A stretch of DNA of 64,000 bases from Streptomyces malachitofuscus (GTDB lineage: Bacteria; Actinomycetota; Actinomycetes; Streptomycetales; Streptomycetaceae): assembly GCF_014650055.1 (NCBI RefSeq), contig NZ_BMUF01000004.1:322297-386296 (forward strand), given 5' to 3'. A model generated the notes under the pieces. The model saw nothing but the letters and a program-made list of their open reading frames with translations, did not search any database and was not told the DNA's origin. Each line of letters opens with the position of its first letter. The first letter of the stretch is position 1. Made by a program: the position numbers and the translations under genes. This document shows positions 7,222 through 16,150 of this stretch, piece after piece.

Positions 7222-9294
7222 TCAGCTCCTGCGGTTGCCGCCCGTGAGGGCCTTGCCGGCGGGGATGCGGATCTCGTAGCCGCCGTCCAGGGCGGCGGTG
7301 CCGCCGGCGGGCAGTTCGACCCGCCACAGACGCGTGCCCGGCGCATGGCGCTCCGGACCCTCGTCGTCGTCCTCGGGTGCCACCCAGTCGGCCCGCTCCT
7401 CGATGCGGACGTCCGCCTCGGAGGTGACGGGCACGCGTTCGCGCACCTCGACGCAGACCGGCACGGCGAGCCGGTTGGCCAGTTCCACGTGCACACGGTG
7501 GTCGAGCACGGTGACGTTGTTGCGCAGACCGGCGGTCGACTCGTGCAGGTTCGTGCGGCGGGTGACCCCGATCGCCTCGGCCGGACCGAGGCCCACCCGG
7601 CACACTCCGCCCGGCGCGAGGGTCGGCAGGGAGGCGGTCAGCAGGTACTCCCCGTCCACGGAGACCTCCACCGGACCGGCCAGCAGGGCCTGGCCGGTCG
7701 CGTTGGACAGCACCAGGGTCGTGTAGACGGTCCGTTCCACGGACGGCACGCAGATGTACGAGGTGCGCAGACCCACCGGCACCTCACCGACGGTGACGCT
7801 GTGCCAGGTACCGTCCGAAGGGATGTCGGCGGGCGCGGCGGCATCGAAGCGGTGGTCGAAGGAGCCCGCGGACTCGCGCGGGCGCACGGTGTGTCCGGGG
7901 AGCGGCAGGGCGGCCACCGTCTCGGCGCGCCGTCGGTACTCGGCGGTCACCGGGTCGAAGCCGGCGCCGGGGAACAGCCGTCCCCTGCGGCCTTGCGGGT
8001 CGTCCGGGCCGCACAGGACGAGTGCGCTGTAGTCCAGCTCCGCGACGTCGGGCTGCGGAGGCCCCGCCACGGGAGCCGGTGGTGCGGCCGCGGGCGGAGC
8101 CGCCGACATCGCGGGCGGCGGGGCCGCCCCGGGGGCCGCGGGAGCCATGGCGGGGGCCGCTGCGGGCCTGGCGCCGGTGCGCGGCATGCCGCCGGGCCGG
8201 GGCCGGGAGCGTGCCACGGTGTCTCCGGCACCACTGCCGAACGCCTGAGGGAGGTGCCCCTCCGCGTCACCGGGGAACGGCGGCCCGCCGTAGCCCCCCG
8301 GAGCGGGCGGAGGCGGTGCGACGGGAGCGGCCCCGACCATCGCGGGCACGGCCTCCGGGCCGGGCCGCGGACCCGCGGCGTCGTAACCGGCGAAGAGATC
8401 GGTCAGACCCGCCGGGTGCTCCCGCCAGCCGGGCGAGGCGGGCGCCGGCTGACTGCGTCCGATCCGAACGGAGCGGAGCCGGGGCAGGTCGGTGCGACGG
8501 CGCAGGTCGGCGGTGGCCAGGGCGATGCGCACCCCGGTCCAGTCCTCGCCCGTGCGCTGGGCGACCGAGGCCCGCAGCAACAGGCGCCCGTTCTCCTCGC
8601 CCTGACGGTGGGTGAGACGGTAGGTCGGCACCCACACGGCGCCGGGTACCCCGTACTCCACCTCCACCTCCACCTCCGTCTCCGCATCACCCGCACCGTC
8701 GAGCGTCAGGACCGCGCAGAACGAGGCGGCCACGTGCGCCGACGGTGCGTCGGTGGAGGCACGGGAGAGCTTGTCCACCGCGACGGAGAGATCGTGCTCG
8801 GCCCGGCGGAGCTCCTCCTCCAGTTCGCGGAGCCTGCCGTGCAGACCGGTCAGGCGTTCGTCGACAAAGGCGGAGAGGTTCAGCCATGCGTCGGCCGGTG
8901 TGCGGCGATGCGGGTCGTCCTTCCTGCGGGCAGGCGGCACCGGACGCAGCGCGCCGACCTCCTCGACCAGGGTCAGCTGCCGGTCCCGGCGGCCCCGCGC
9001 CGCCGCGCACACGTCACGCAGACGCTCCACTTCGCGCAGCAACTCGCCCGCCCGGTCCGCGTCGTGGGGTTCGGCCTCGACCTCCACCCGTGCCTCGGTG
9101 ACGCGCGTCCCCGAGGCGGCGACCACACGGGCCCGCAGCGAGTCGGGGTCCAGCGAACGGGGCAGACCCGTCACCCGCACCTGTCCGCCCGTCGGCACGG
9201 TGCCCCGGGCCAGGCGGCGGCAGAGCGCGCCCTGTGCGTACACCACCACCGAATCGAGAACCGACGCCCACCTCGGAGCCGCCTCAGCCGTCAT
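7222..9294 (-). CDS. DUF4139 (MuiA-like) domain protein, upstream paralogue with Pro/Ala-rich insert
   Basis: A 690-aa paralogue of the next gene. It begins MTAEAAPRWASVLDSVVVYAQGA with the family N-terminal strand, followed by a coiled coil near residues 90-175 (RLRELEEELRRAEHDLS). DUF4139 signatures are VWVPTYRLTH, AQRTGEDWTGVRIALATADL and a C-terminal ALDGGYEIRIPAGK. Between them (about residues 300-420) lies a long low-complexity insert rich in Pro, Ala and Gly that the paralogue lacks. The 9294 start matches the family N terminus, and the open frame beyond it runs into the divergent gene. The two copies may form a heteromer (inference). Confidence 0.85.
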   Translation of the reverse strand: MTAEAAPRWASVLDSVVVYAQGALCRRLARGTVPTGGQVRVTGLPRSLDPDSLRARVVAASGTRVTEARVEVEAEPHDADRAGELLREVERLRDVCAAARGRRDRQLTLVEEVGALRPVPPARRKDDPHRRTPADAWLNLSAFVDERLTGLHGRLRELEEELRRAEHDLSVAVDKLSRASTDAPSAHVAASFCAVLTLDGAGDAETEVEVEVEYGVPGAVWVPTYRLTHRQGEENGRLLLRASVAQRTGEDWTGVRIALATADLRRRTDLPRLRSVRIGRSQPAPASPGWREHPAGLTDLFAGYDAAGPRPGPEAVPAMVGAAPVAPPPPAPGGYGGPPFPGDAEGHLPQAFGSGAGDTVARSRPRPGGMPRTGARPAAAPAMAPAAPGAAPPPAMSAAPPAAAPPAPVAGPPQPDVAELDYSALVLCGPDDPQGRRGRLFPGAGFDPVTAEYRRRAETVAALPLPGHTVRPRESAGSFDHRFDAAAPADIPSDGTWHSVTVGEVPVGLRTSYICVPSVERTVYTTLVLSNATGQALLAGPVEVSVDGEYLLTASLPTLAPGGVCRVGLGPAEAIGVTRRTNLHESTAGLRNNVTVLDHRVHVELANRLAVPVCVEVRERVPVTSEADVRIEERADWVAPEDDDEGPERHAPGTRLWRVELPAGGTAALDGGYEIRIPAGKALTGGNRRS

Positions 9295-9402
9295 GTGCCC
9301 CCCAGGTCCGCGGTGCCCGTGCCGAGGGCAGCCTACGCCGTGCCGTACCGCCTCAGGCGTCGTAGTAGCCTCTCCGGCGGACATCAAGAGGGTGGGCGGC
9401 AC

Positions 9403-10332
9403 ATGCGTACAGCGGTTGTCGGAGCCGGTGGGGTCGGTGGCTACTTCGGGGCGCGTCTCGCCGCGGCGGGTCACGAGGTCACGTTCGTGGCGCGGGGCCG
9501 CCACCTGGAGGCCGCGCGCAGCGAGGGCCTGCTCGTCCGCAGCCCGCTGGGCGACGTACGCACCTCACCCGACTCGTTCGTCGACAGCGTCGCCCGGCTC
9601 GGTCCCGTGGACCTGGTCCTCGTCGCCGTGAAGCTCTGGGACACCGAAGACGTCGCCCGACAGCTGGCCTCCTCGAACGTGGGGAAGGCCGCGGTGCTGT
9701 CGCTGCAGAACGGCGTGCACAAGGACACCGTCCTCCGCCGTCATCTGCCCGACGACTCGGTCCTCGGGGGAGCCTGCTTCATCTCCGCCTTCATCGAGGA
9801 ACCCGGCGTCGTCCGGCACAACGGCACCTTGCAGAGAATGGTCTTCGGCGCACGCCACCCGAGCCAGGAACCCGTCGTCGCCGACCTCCTGGCCGCCTGC
9901 CGTGAAGCGGGCATCGACGCGGAGACGAGCACCTCGATCGACAAGGTGATCTGGGAGAAGTTCGTCTTCCTCGTCGGTCTGTCGGCCACCACGACGGCCA
10001 TCCGCCGGCCCGTGGGAGTCGTCCGGTCCCACGAGCGTTCCCGGGCACTGCTGCGCGAGGTCATGGAGGAGACCGTGGCGGTCGCGCAGGCCTCGGGCGT
10101 CCCCCTGGACGACACGTTCGCCGAACGTCAGCTGGCCTTCTGCGACACGTTGCCCGCGGACATGACGTCCTCCATGCACAACGACCTGGAGCACGGCAAC
10201 CGTCTCGAGCTGCCCTGGCTCAGCGGGGGAGTGGCCGACCTCGCCGCCCGGCTGGACGTCCCCGCCCCGCGCAACCGGACGGTGGCCGACATCCTCGCCC
10301 CGTACGTGCTCGGAGATCCGTCAGGGGCATGA
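9403..10332 (+). CDS. Ketopantoate reductase-like (ApbA/PanE family) NADP oxidoreductase
   Basis: A 309-aa protein with an N-terminal Rossmann site VVGAGGVGGYFGARLAAAGHEV, the family lysine region LVLVAVKLWDT, LSLQNGV near residue 105, and the C-terminal helical domain with KVIWEKFVFLVGLS and SSMHNDLEHGNRLELPWLSG. It is the expected length for ApbA/PanE, which reduces 2-dehydropantoate to pantoate with NADPH. Streptomycetes carry several members, so pantothenate synthesis is not certain. The ATG at 9403 gives a complete Rossmann motif. It is divergent from the DUF4139 pair and convergent with the next gene. Confidence 0.85.
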   Translation: MRTAVVGAGGVGGYFGARLAAAGHEVTFVARGRHLEAARSEGLLVRSPLGDVRTSPDSFVDSVARLGPVDLVLVAVKLWDTEDVARQLASSNVGKAAVLSLQNGVHKDTVLRRHLPDDSVLGGACFISAFIEEPGVVRHNGTLQRMVFGARHPSQEPVVADLLAACREAGIDAETSTSIDKVIWEKFVFLVGLSATTTAIRRPVGVVRSHERSRALLREVMEETVAVAQASGVPLDDTFAERQLAFCDTLPADMTSSMHNDLEHGNRLELPWLSGGVADLAARLDVPAPRNRTVADILAPYVLGDPSGA

Positions 10333-10349
10333 CGCGGCGGTGCGACCGT

Positions 10350-11387
10350 TCACCGTTCGCCGTCCCCCCGGATCAGGCACCAGTAGCCACCGTGGTGCCC
10401 GATGCCGATGCGGTCGTCCCGTGGCACCAGCGCGGGGTCCGGGCGGCCCACGGCCGCCATGGAGCAGGCGGCGTCGCCAACCTTTCCGGCCATGGCCATC
10501 CGCCGGGCGGCGGCCACCGCTGCCGACGAGGTGTACCAGGTGGTGGTCACCGTCCTGTCCGGGCCGGTCGTCGGTGCGTGGGTCGGGTGCTTCCGGTGGG
10601 GGGACGCCGGTACGGACGTTCCAGGCGGCTTCGACGCCGGGGATGCCGGAGTGAGTGCCGCCGTCGGCGTGGCGGACGGCGGGAGCGTCGCCCTAGGCGC
10701 GGCCGACGTCGGGGTGGGGGGAAGGGCGGACGACGGCGGTACGGGCGTCGAGGGCCCTGGACGCTTCGTCGGCGTCCGCGTCGGCCTGGGACGCGCGGGC
10801 GAGCCGGAGGGTTTGGGGGTCGCGGGACGTGCCGAGGGCTTGGGCCCGGGGGGCCGCGCCGGCGCGGGCGTCGAGGTGGTTCGCGTTCGAGGGGTGCGCG
10901 CGGCCGGGCCGTCCGTCGCGGGCGCGCGGGACCCCGGCTCCCGGCCGGGCCGTGCGGAGCCGGTGGCCGGCGTCTCATCGCGAACCCCCGGCCCGGTGGT
11001 CCGCCTCTCGCCCGGAACGCCCGGCTCGGTCGTCGGCCTCCGACCCGGCGCCGTCGGCCCGGTGGTGGTCCGCGGGCTCCGCTGTGCGGGTCCGGTCGTG
11101 GGTTCCCCGCTCGGCCGGGCCGACTGACGGGGGCGGGACGTCGCCGCCGGGGACCGTGTGCGCGTGGGCGTTCCGCGGGCGGTGCCGGACGGCTCCGTCT
11201 CGAACGTCCAGGACGGCAGCGGGTTGAGGGTGGGAAGGGACAGATCGGTCGAGGCCGAGGGCGTGGGGGTGGGATCGCCGCCGTCCTGCGCCACCAACGC
11301 CCACACGCCGACGCCCCCGAGGACGAGCAGGGCGGCGCCGCCCGCGATCCACGGGGCACGTCGGGGCGGGCGTCGGTGACGGTTCAT
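10350..11387 (-). CDS. Membrane-anchored Pro/Thr/Ser-rich protein of unknown function
   Basis: A 345-aa protein. A basic N terminus (MNRHRRPPRRAPW) precedes one membrane segment at about residues 13-33 (IAGGAALLVLGGVGVWALV). Then comes a roughly 200-residue low-complexity stalk of Pro, Thr, Ser, Arg and Ala (PTPTPSASTD, TRTTSTPAPARPPGPK). A small folded C terminus of about 60 residues (TTTWYTSSAAVAAARRMAMAGKVGDAACSM) has two Cys. The layout suggests an extracytoplasmic domain held off the membrane on a long spacer. No family is recognised. Confidence 0.65.
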   Translation of the reverse strand: MNRHRRPPRRAPWIAGGAALLVLGGVGVWALVAQDGGDPTPTPSASTDLSLPTLNPLPSWTFETEPSGTARGTPTRTRSPAATSRPRQSARPSGEPTTGPAQRSPRTTTGPTAPGRRPTTEPGVPGERRTTGPGVRDETPATGSARPGREPGSRAPATDGPAARTPRTRTTSTPAPARPPGPKPSARPATPKPSGSPARPRPTRTPTKRPGPSTPVPPSSALPPTPTSAAPRATLPPSATPTAALTPASPASKPPGTSVPASPHRKHPTHAPTTGPDRTVTTTWYTSSAAVAAARRMAMAGKVGDAACSMAAVGRPDPALVPRDDRIGIGHHGGYWCLIRGDGER

Positions 11388-11504
11388 GGTCCTACTGTCC
11401 TATGCGACCGGGCGGGGCGCCCGCCGCATCGGCTGGACGCCGTGCTTTCCGCCCGGCCGTACCGCCCGTCCGGGTGACGCGCCCGTTCCCGTGGCCGTCC
11501 TCGG

Positions 11505-11918
11505 TCAGTCGTTGACGTCCTTGTTGAAGTCATCGGCACATGCGTCACGTTCGCTCTGGGTGTCGGCGTGCCGCACGCAGTCGTCGAAGTCCTTGAACTC
11601 GTCCGAGTTGAGGATCGACGCGCCGATCGCGATGATCACCACGGACGCGGCCAGCCCCAGCCCGCCGAGTACCGCGCCGACGATCGACATCTTGCCGTGC
11701 GGGGCCCGGCCTCCGCGTGCCTTGCGGGCGCCGATGATGCCGAAGACCAGAGCCAGGAGTCCGAGCAAGGCCCCGCCGATGACGGTCCAGAAGAGGATGA
11801 CCGCCAGGATGCCGAGGACCAGCGCGGCGATCGCCAGTCCGTTGCCCCGTCTCACTCCCGTGTCATGATGTGTCTGCATGGCGTCCGTGCGCGCCGAGGG
11901 GTGTTCCGGGAAAGACAT
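11505..11918 (-). CDS. DUF4190-type small membrane protein
   Basis: A 137-aa protein with two close hydrophobic segments: GLAIAALVLGILAVILFWTVIGGALLGLLALVFGIIGARKA and MSIVGAVLGGLGLAASVVIIAIGA. The G-A-R-K-A turn after the first block is typical of DUF4190. A short acidic external tail with two Cys follows (DDCVRHADTQSERDACADDF). The start is uncertain between MSFPEHPSA (11918) and an internal ATG at 11879; neither has a strong ribosome site. Function is unknown; such proteins are abundant in actinomycete envelopes. Confidence 0.75.
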   Translation of the reverse strand: MSFPEHPSARTDAMQTHHDTGVRRGNGLAIAALVLGILAVILFWTVIGGALLGLLALVFGIIGARKARGGRAPHGKMSIVGAVLGGLGLAASVVIIAIGASILNSDEFKDFDDCVRHADTQSERDACADDFNKDVND

Positions 11919-12054
11919 GTCATCACACTCATCTCTGCTTCGGTCCACATGAGTTGCCGTACGTGCCGATTGCCCCCATCCCGGCGGCGAATGCCTCCGG
12001 TCTCCCGTGCACCCGCATGTCGCGCGCGGTCCGGTCAAATGAGGTGAACGAGCA

Positions 12055-12453
12055 GTGTGGCCACGAGTCGACGGCATGCGTGCGATGGAACTGGGCACCC
12101 CCGACGAGCTGCGCGTCGAGCTGAACTCCCTGGTCCTCGCCGGACGGAAGACGGCGACGACCGGCCTGCTCGCCGAGTACGTCGAGGAGACGGAAGGCCT
12201 CGAATTCGTCGGTGAGCGCCTGGCTCTGCTGGACAACGCGGGCGATGCCGTCGCCACTCTCGAGGTCACGGGCGTCGAGCAGACGTCGTTCATCGAGGTC
12301 CCGTGGGAGCATGCGGTCGCCGAAGGCGAGGGCGACGCTTCCATCGAGGCGTGGCGTGCCGGCCATCGCCGGTTCTGGGAGCGCGAGGGCACCCCGGTCG
12401 ACGACGACACTCCCGTCGTCTGCATCGCCTTCCGTGTCGTGGAGCCTTCCTGA
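12055..12453 (+). CDS. ASCH domain protein
   Basis: A 132-aa protein with the ASCH fold pattern: LGTPDELRVELNSLVLAGRKTATTGLL (the conserved K-TAT motif), GERLALLDNAGDAVATLEVTGVE, then WEHAVAEGEGDASIEAWRAGHRRFWE. ASCH domains resemble PUA domains and are thought to bind RNA or modified nucleotides. A GTG start at 12055 is chosen because GAGG stands 10 bp upstream; the ATG at 12076 lacks one. It is divergent from the DUF4190 gene. Confidence 0.85.
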   Translation: MWPRVDGMRAMELGTPDELRVELNSLVLAGRKTATTGLLAEYVEETEGLEFVGERLALLDNAGDAVATLEVTGVEQTSFIEVPWEHAVAEGEGDASIEAWRAGHRRFWEREGTPVDDDTPVVCIAFRVVEPS

Positions 12454-12497
12454 CCCGCCGGCAGCCGCTCGGGCCACCGGACCCGAGTGGTCGCCGG

Positions 12498-13304
12498 TCA
12501 GGCGGCGGCGCCGCCGGCCCCGGCTGCCGACGCCCGTCGGACGGGCATCATGGTCTGTACGGCGTCCTTCTCCAGGTGATCGCGGATCAACCGGTTGACC
12601 AGGTCCGGCTTCTCCAGGGGCGCCAGATGGGACGCTTCCGGGACGACGGCCAGCCGGCCGTCGGGAAGCGCGCAGTAGAGGGCGATCGTGTGCTCGAGCG
12701 TGATCAAGTCGTCGTCGCCGACCAGGACGAGGGTGGGTGCCTGGATGCGGGACAGATCCTCGGTGGTGAGGGTCGGCTGGGTGCGCCACAGGTCGGCCGT
12801 CTTCGCCGCCACCACGGGCCAGTGGTCCGCTCCGTCAGGGGTGACGGCCTCGTACAGTTCGCGGAAGAACGCGAGATCCGGGCTCTCCGGTGTCATCGCG
12901 TCGACCATCGCCGGTTCGGCGAAGGACTCGGGTGAGGGGCGGAAGTTGGTCCCCATCACCACGACCTTGCGTACCAGGTCGGGCCGGGCCAGGGCGACGA
13001 GCAGCGCGACGATGCCGCCGTCGCTCCAGCCGAGCAGATGGGCCGGCCGGCCGACGACGGTCTCCATGAAGGCGACCGTGTCGTCGGCCATGTCCTGATA
13101 GGAGAGCGGTCCTGCGACGTCGGGGGTGTGTCCGTGGGCACGTCGCTCGGGCAGGAAGAGGTGGTGTGCCGCGGCGAGCGCGGCGCGCTGCGCGCCCCAG
13201 GTGTCGTTGGTGCAGAAGCCGCCGTGGAGCAGGACGAGCGGATCACCGCTCCCCTCGGTCTCGTACCACGTCCTGACGCCAGGAAGGTCCGCGTACTCGC
13301 CCAT
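12498..13304 (-). CDS. Alpha/beta-hydrolase
   Basis: A 268-aa soluble alpha/beta-hydrolase. It shows the HG oxyanion motif (LVLLHGGFCTND) near residue 27, nucleophile elbow LLGWSDGGIVAL with Ser near 94, Asp in LVLVGDDDLITLEH near 212, and His in VVPEASHLAPLEKP near 239, so the triad is complete. AGGAGAGGG stands upstream of the ATG at 13304. The C-terminal tail is Ala/Gly-rich. The substrate is unknown. Confidence 0.85.
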   Translation of the reverse strand: MGEYADLPGVRTWYETEGSGDPLVLLHGGFCTNDTWGAQRAALAAAHHLFLPERRAHGHTPDVAGPLSYQDMADDTVAFMETVVGRPAHLLGWSDGGIVALLVALARPDLVRKVVVMGTNFRPSPESFAEPAMVDAMTPESPDLAFFRELYEAVTPDGADHWPVVAAKTADLWRTQPTLTTEDLSRIQAPTLVLVGDDDLITLEHTIALYCALPDGRLAVVPEASHLAPLEKPDLVNRLIRDHLEKDAVQTMMPVRRASAAGAGGAAA

Positions 13305-13451
13305 CGCCAGGCCCTCTCCTGACTGCTGCCGTTCCCGTTCCCGGCAGTCTCCGGCACGCCTCGCGGGGCCGCAACGCGGGGCGGGCGACGGGCCCGTCCA
13401 CTGCTCCGCCTGGGCGCATCGGCCGTCGGCCGGTGGCGTCCCGTGCCGAGG

Positions 13452-13919
13452 TCAGCCGGCCTCTCCGGAGGAGGTGGGCCGGGCGGCGTACGGGCCGGAC
13501 GGGGCGGGACTCGTCGCACCGCGGCGCAGCAGGCCCGGCAGGGACAGGGCGCCCGGGCCGAAGAACACCAGGAGGAGGAAACCCCAGCAGAACAGGGCCG
13601 GGGACAGGCCGCCGTTCTGCAGGGGGAAGAGGCCGTCCTTCTGATGTTCGGTGAAGTAGGCGAAGGCCATGGCGCCCGAGCTGAGGAACGCCGCACTGCG
13701 GGTGGCGACACCGAGGAGGATCAGGGCGCCGCAGGCGAGCTCGATCACCCCCGCGTACCAGAACGGCCAGTCCCCGGCGGGGGTGGCCTCCCGGTCGAGC
13801 ACACCGAAGAGCGTGGCGGCGCCCTCGCTGGTGAACAGCACGCCGAGGACGATCCGGAACAGGCCCAGTACGAGGGGCTGGTGGCTGGCAAGCCGATCGC
13901 TCAGCCGTGCGGTGCTCAT
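13452..13919 (-). CDS. DoxX family membrane protein
   Basis: A 155-aa protein with four membrane segments. It has the DoxX pattern GLFRIVLGVLFTSEGAATLFG at the first helix, then FWYAGVIELACGALILLGV, RSAAFLSSGAMAFAYF and GWGFLLLVFF-like segments. AAGGAG stands upstream of the ATG. DoxX proteins are small integral membrane proteins, some linked to redox or thiol stress; the exact role here cannot be read. Confidence 0.8.
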   Translation of the reverse strand: MSTARLSDRLASHQPLVLGLFRIVLGVLFTSEGAATLFGVLDREATPAGDWPFWYAGVIELACGALILLGVATRSAAFLSSGAMAFAYFTEHQKDGLFPLQNGGLSPALFCWGFLLLVFFGPGALSLPGLLRRGATSPAPSGPYAARPTSSGEAG

Positions 13920-14114
13920 CGCTGCGTACTCCTTGCATGGGTGGGTGCGACGTGTTCGGGCGACGGGGGTGAGGGGCCGCCCGCTCTACTCTTACGTGCG
14001 CGGTCCGCCGAGGGTTCAGCCATCGGCCGTGCGGATTGCCTGGACCACGTGCCGCCCTTGCCGCATTATGACGCTGTCATGACATCCCGTGCGATGACGA
14101 CTGGGAAGGTGACC

Positions 14115-16055
14115 GTGCGCGGCTCCTTGGTCAGGACGGTTCTCGGCGCCCTCCTTCTCGTGGCGCCCTCGATGCCCGCTTCCGCGGCGGCGGCCCCCCA
14201 GGCACCCGCGGCCCGCACGGAGGTCGCCTCCGCCGACACCTGGACCGCCCCGCTCAGTACGCGGGGCCGCTGGATCGTGGACGCGGACGGTGACCGGTTC
14301 AGACTCCGGTCCGGCAACTGGCACGGCGCCAGCGGCACATGGAACGGAAACGGCAGTGCGGAGGAGGACGTCAACCACCACGCCGGCGAGAACTCCCACC
14401 GGATACCGCTGGGCCTCGACCGCGCCCCCATGGCGGAGATCATCGCGGGGTTCCGGGAGATCGGGATCAACAGCATCCGGCTGCCCTTCTCCAACGAAAT
14501 GATCCACGACACCCGCCCCGTCACGGACGAGGCCGTCGCGGCCAACCCCGCCCTCAGGGGCAGGACTCCGCTCGAGGTCTACGACGCCGTGATCCGCGAA
14601 CTCACCGACGCCGGCCTCGCGGTCATCCTCAACAACCACACCAACACCACCCGTTGGTGCTGCGGAGTCGACGGCAACGAACGCTGGAACGCGAGCCGGT
14701 CCACGGAGCGGTGGGAGGAGGACTGGCTGTTCATGGCCCGCCGCTACCGGGACAACGACCGCGTCGTGGGCGCGGATCTCTACAACGAGGTCCGCCGCTC
14801 CGTCTGGGACGACCCCAACTGGGGTCTCGGTGACAACCATGACTGGTTCACCGCCTCGCAGCGCGTCGGCGACCGCATCCTGACCGAGGCCAACCCAGAC
14901 CTCCTCATCGTCGTCGAGGGCATCAACTGGACCGGCATCCCCGTCGACGGGTTCGCGCACGGCCGCCCCACCCTCGAGCCCGCCCGCCATCTCTCCCACA
15001 CCCTCGTCGACTCCGGCAAGCTCGTCTACTCCGCCCACTTCTACGGCTACACCGGCCCCCATCACACCGGAGCCACCGGAATCGGCGAGACCACCGACCC
15101 CCGCTACCGGGACCTGTCACCCGGCGAGCTGATCGAGGTCCTGAACCGCCAGGCCTTCTTCGTCAGCGCCGAACAGGACCGGCATTTCACCGCACCCGTG
15201 TGGATCAGCGAGTTCGGCGTCGGAGGCCGGGAGGAGAACAGCGCCACCGACCGGGCCTGGTTCGAGAACTTCGTCGACCATCTGATCCGCACCGACGCCG
15301 ACTTCGCGTACTGGCCGCTCGTCGGCTGGCACGAGAACCGCCGGGGCAACGGCTGGGCGCTGCTGCACTGGGACGCGGCAGGCCGGCGCATGGGCATATA
15401 CGACGGCGACGACTGGCGGGCCGGGGCGTGGACCCGGCTCATCGAGGCCACCGGCCGCTCCGGCCCCGTCGGCCGGGCGTCCGACTGGTCGATGCTCAGC
15501 CCCGACCACGCCGACTTCGTCGCCTCACGCCGTATGCGCGCGCTGCCCGACTGGGACCCCGGCGCCCGCAAGGCCGTATGCCCCGACGGGCAGCGCCTGC
15601 TCGGCCTCAGCCACACGGGCAACCGTGGCCTGTGCTCCGACGTGACCGCCGGACCCCTCCGGGACCCGGCCGGCGGCCACCAGGTCGTCAAGGACGAGCG
15701 GCATGTCACGCCAGGCGGCGACTGGGCGTCCGGCTACACCAAGCTCCAGTGCCCCGCGGGCCACTTCCTCACCGGTTACAGCGTCCGCGGCGCCGCCGTC
15801 TCGGCCGCCCTGTGCGCGAAGGCCCCGGACGGCGCGCTCACCGGTACGAGCGGCCGCACGGTCTGGTTCGACCGGGGCGACAACCGGGGCGCGCGGCCCA
15901 ACGGCGGCGACTTCGCGCACGGCCGCCACAAGGGCCAGTGCGCCGACGGCGAGTACGCCGCCGGCATCGCCTACACCGGCCGGTTCCTCTCCCCGCGCAC
16001 CCCGGACGCCCTGTACTGCCGCACGCTCACCGTCGGCACGTCCGACGCGTCCTGA
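14115..16055 (+). CDS. Secreted GH5-family glycoside hydrolase with C-terminal Cys-pair repeats
   Basis: A 646-aa secreted protein. The GTG start at 14115 has GGGAAGG just upstream and gives a clean signal peptide (MRGSLVRTVLGALLLVAPSMPASAAAA); an in-frame ATG at 14079 lacks a ribosome site. The catalytic (beta/alpha)8 domain spans about residues 45-465. Acid/base Glu225 is in ADLYNEVRR and nucleophile Glu366 is in WISEFGVGG, both in GH5 context. The last 150 residues hold three related modules, each beginning with Cys-Pro/Ala-(Asp/Ala)-Gly and containing a second Cys. They are probably a binding domain. A beta-glucan or related polysaccharide substrate is likely, but the subfamily is not certain. 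Confidence 0.85.
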   Translation: MRGSLVRTVLGALLLVAPSMPASAAAAPQAPAARTEVASADTWTAPLSTRGRWIVDADGDRFRLRSGNWHGASGTWNGNGSAEEDVNHHAGENSHRIPLGLDRAPMAEIIAGFREIGINSIRLPFSNEMIHDTRPVTDEAVAANPALRGRTPLEVYDAVIRELTDAGLAVILNNHTNTTRWCCGVDGNERWNASRSTERWEEDWLFMARRYRDNDRVVGADLYNEVRRSVWDDPNWGLGDNHDWFTASQRVGDRILTEANPDLLIVVEGINWTGIPVDGFAHGRPTLEPARHLSHTLVDSGKLVYSAHFYGYTGPHHTGATGIGETTDPRYRDLSPGELIEVLNRQAFFVSAEQDRHFTAPVWISEFGVGGREENSATDRAWFENFVDHLIRTDADFAYWPLVGWHENRRGNGWALLHWDAAGRRMGIYDGDDWRAGAWTRLIEATGRSGPVGRASDWSMLSPDHADFVASRRMRALPDWDPGARKAVCPDGQRLLGLSHTGNRGLCSDVTAGPLRDPAGGHQVVKDERHVTPGGDWASGYTKLQCPAGHFLTGYSVRGAAVSAALCAKAPDGALTGTSGRTVWFDRGDNRGARPNGGDFAHGRHKGQCADGEYAAGIAYTGRFLSPRTPDALYCRTLTVGTSDAS

Positions 16056-16150
16056 CGGCTGCCCGGAAATCGGTCGCGTCGTGGGGTGATGAGCCGTTAG
16101 CTTCCGTGCGGTCGCAGTGACGGGCCGGACACGACGTCAAGGAGCCGGGC

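Noticed and set aside
6745..9402. In-frame extension upstream of the ketopantoate-reductase-like gene
   Set aside because: It runs antisense through both DUF4139 genes; the true start gives a complete Rossmann motif.
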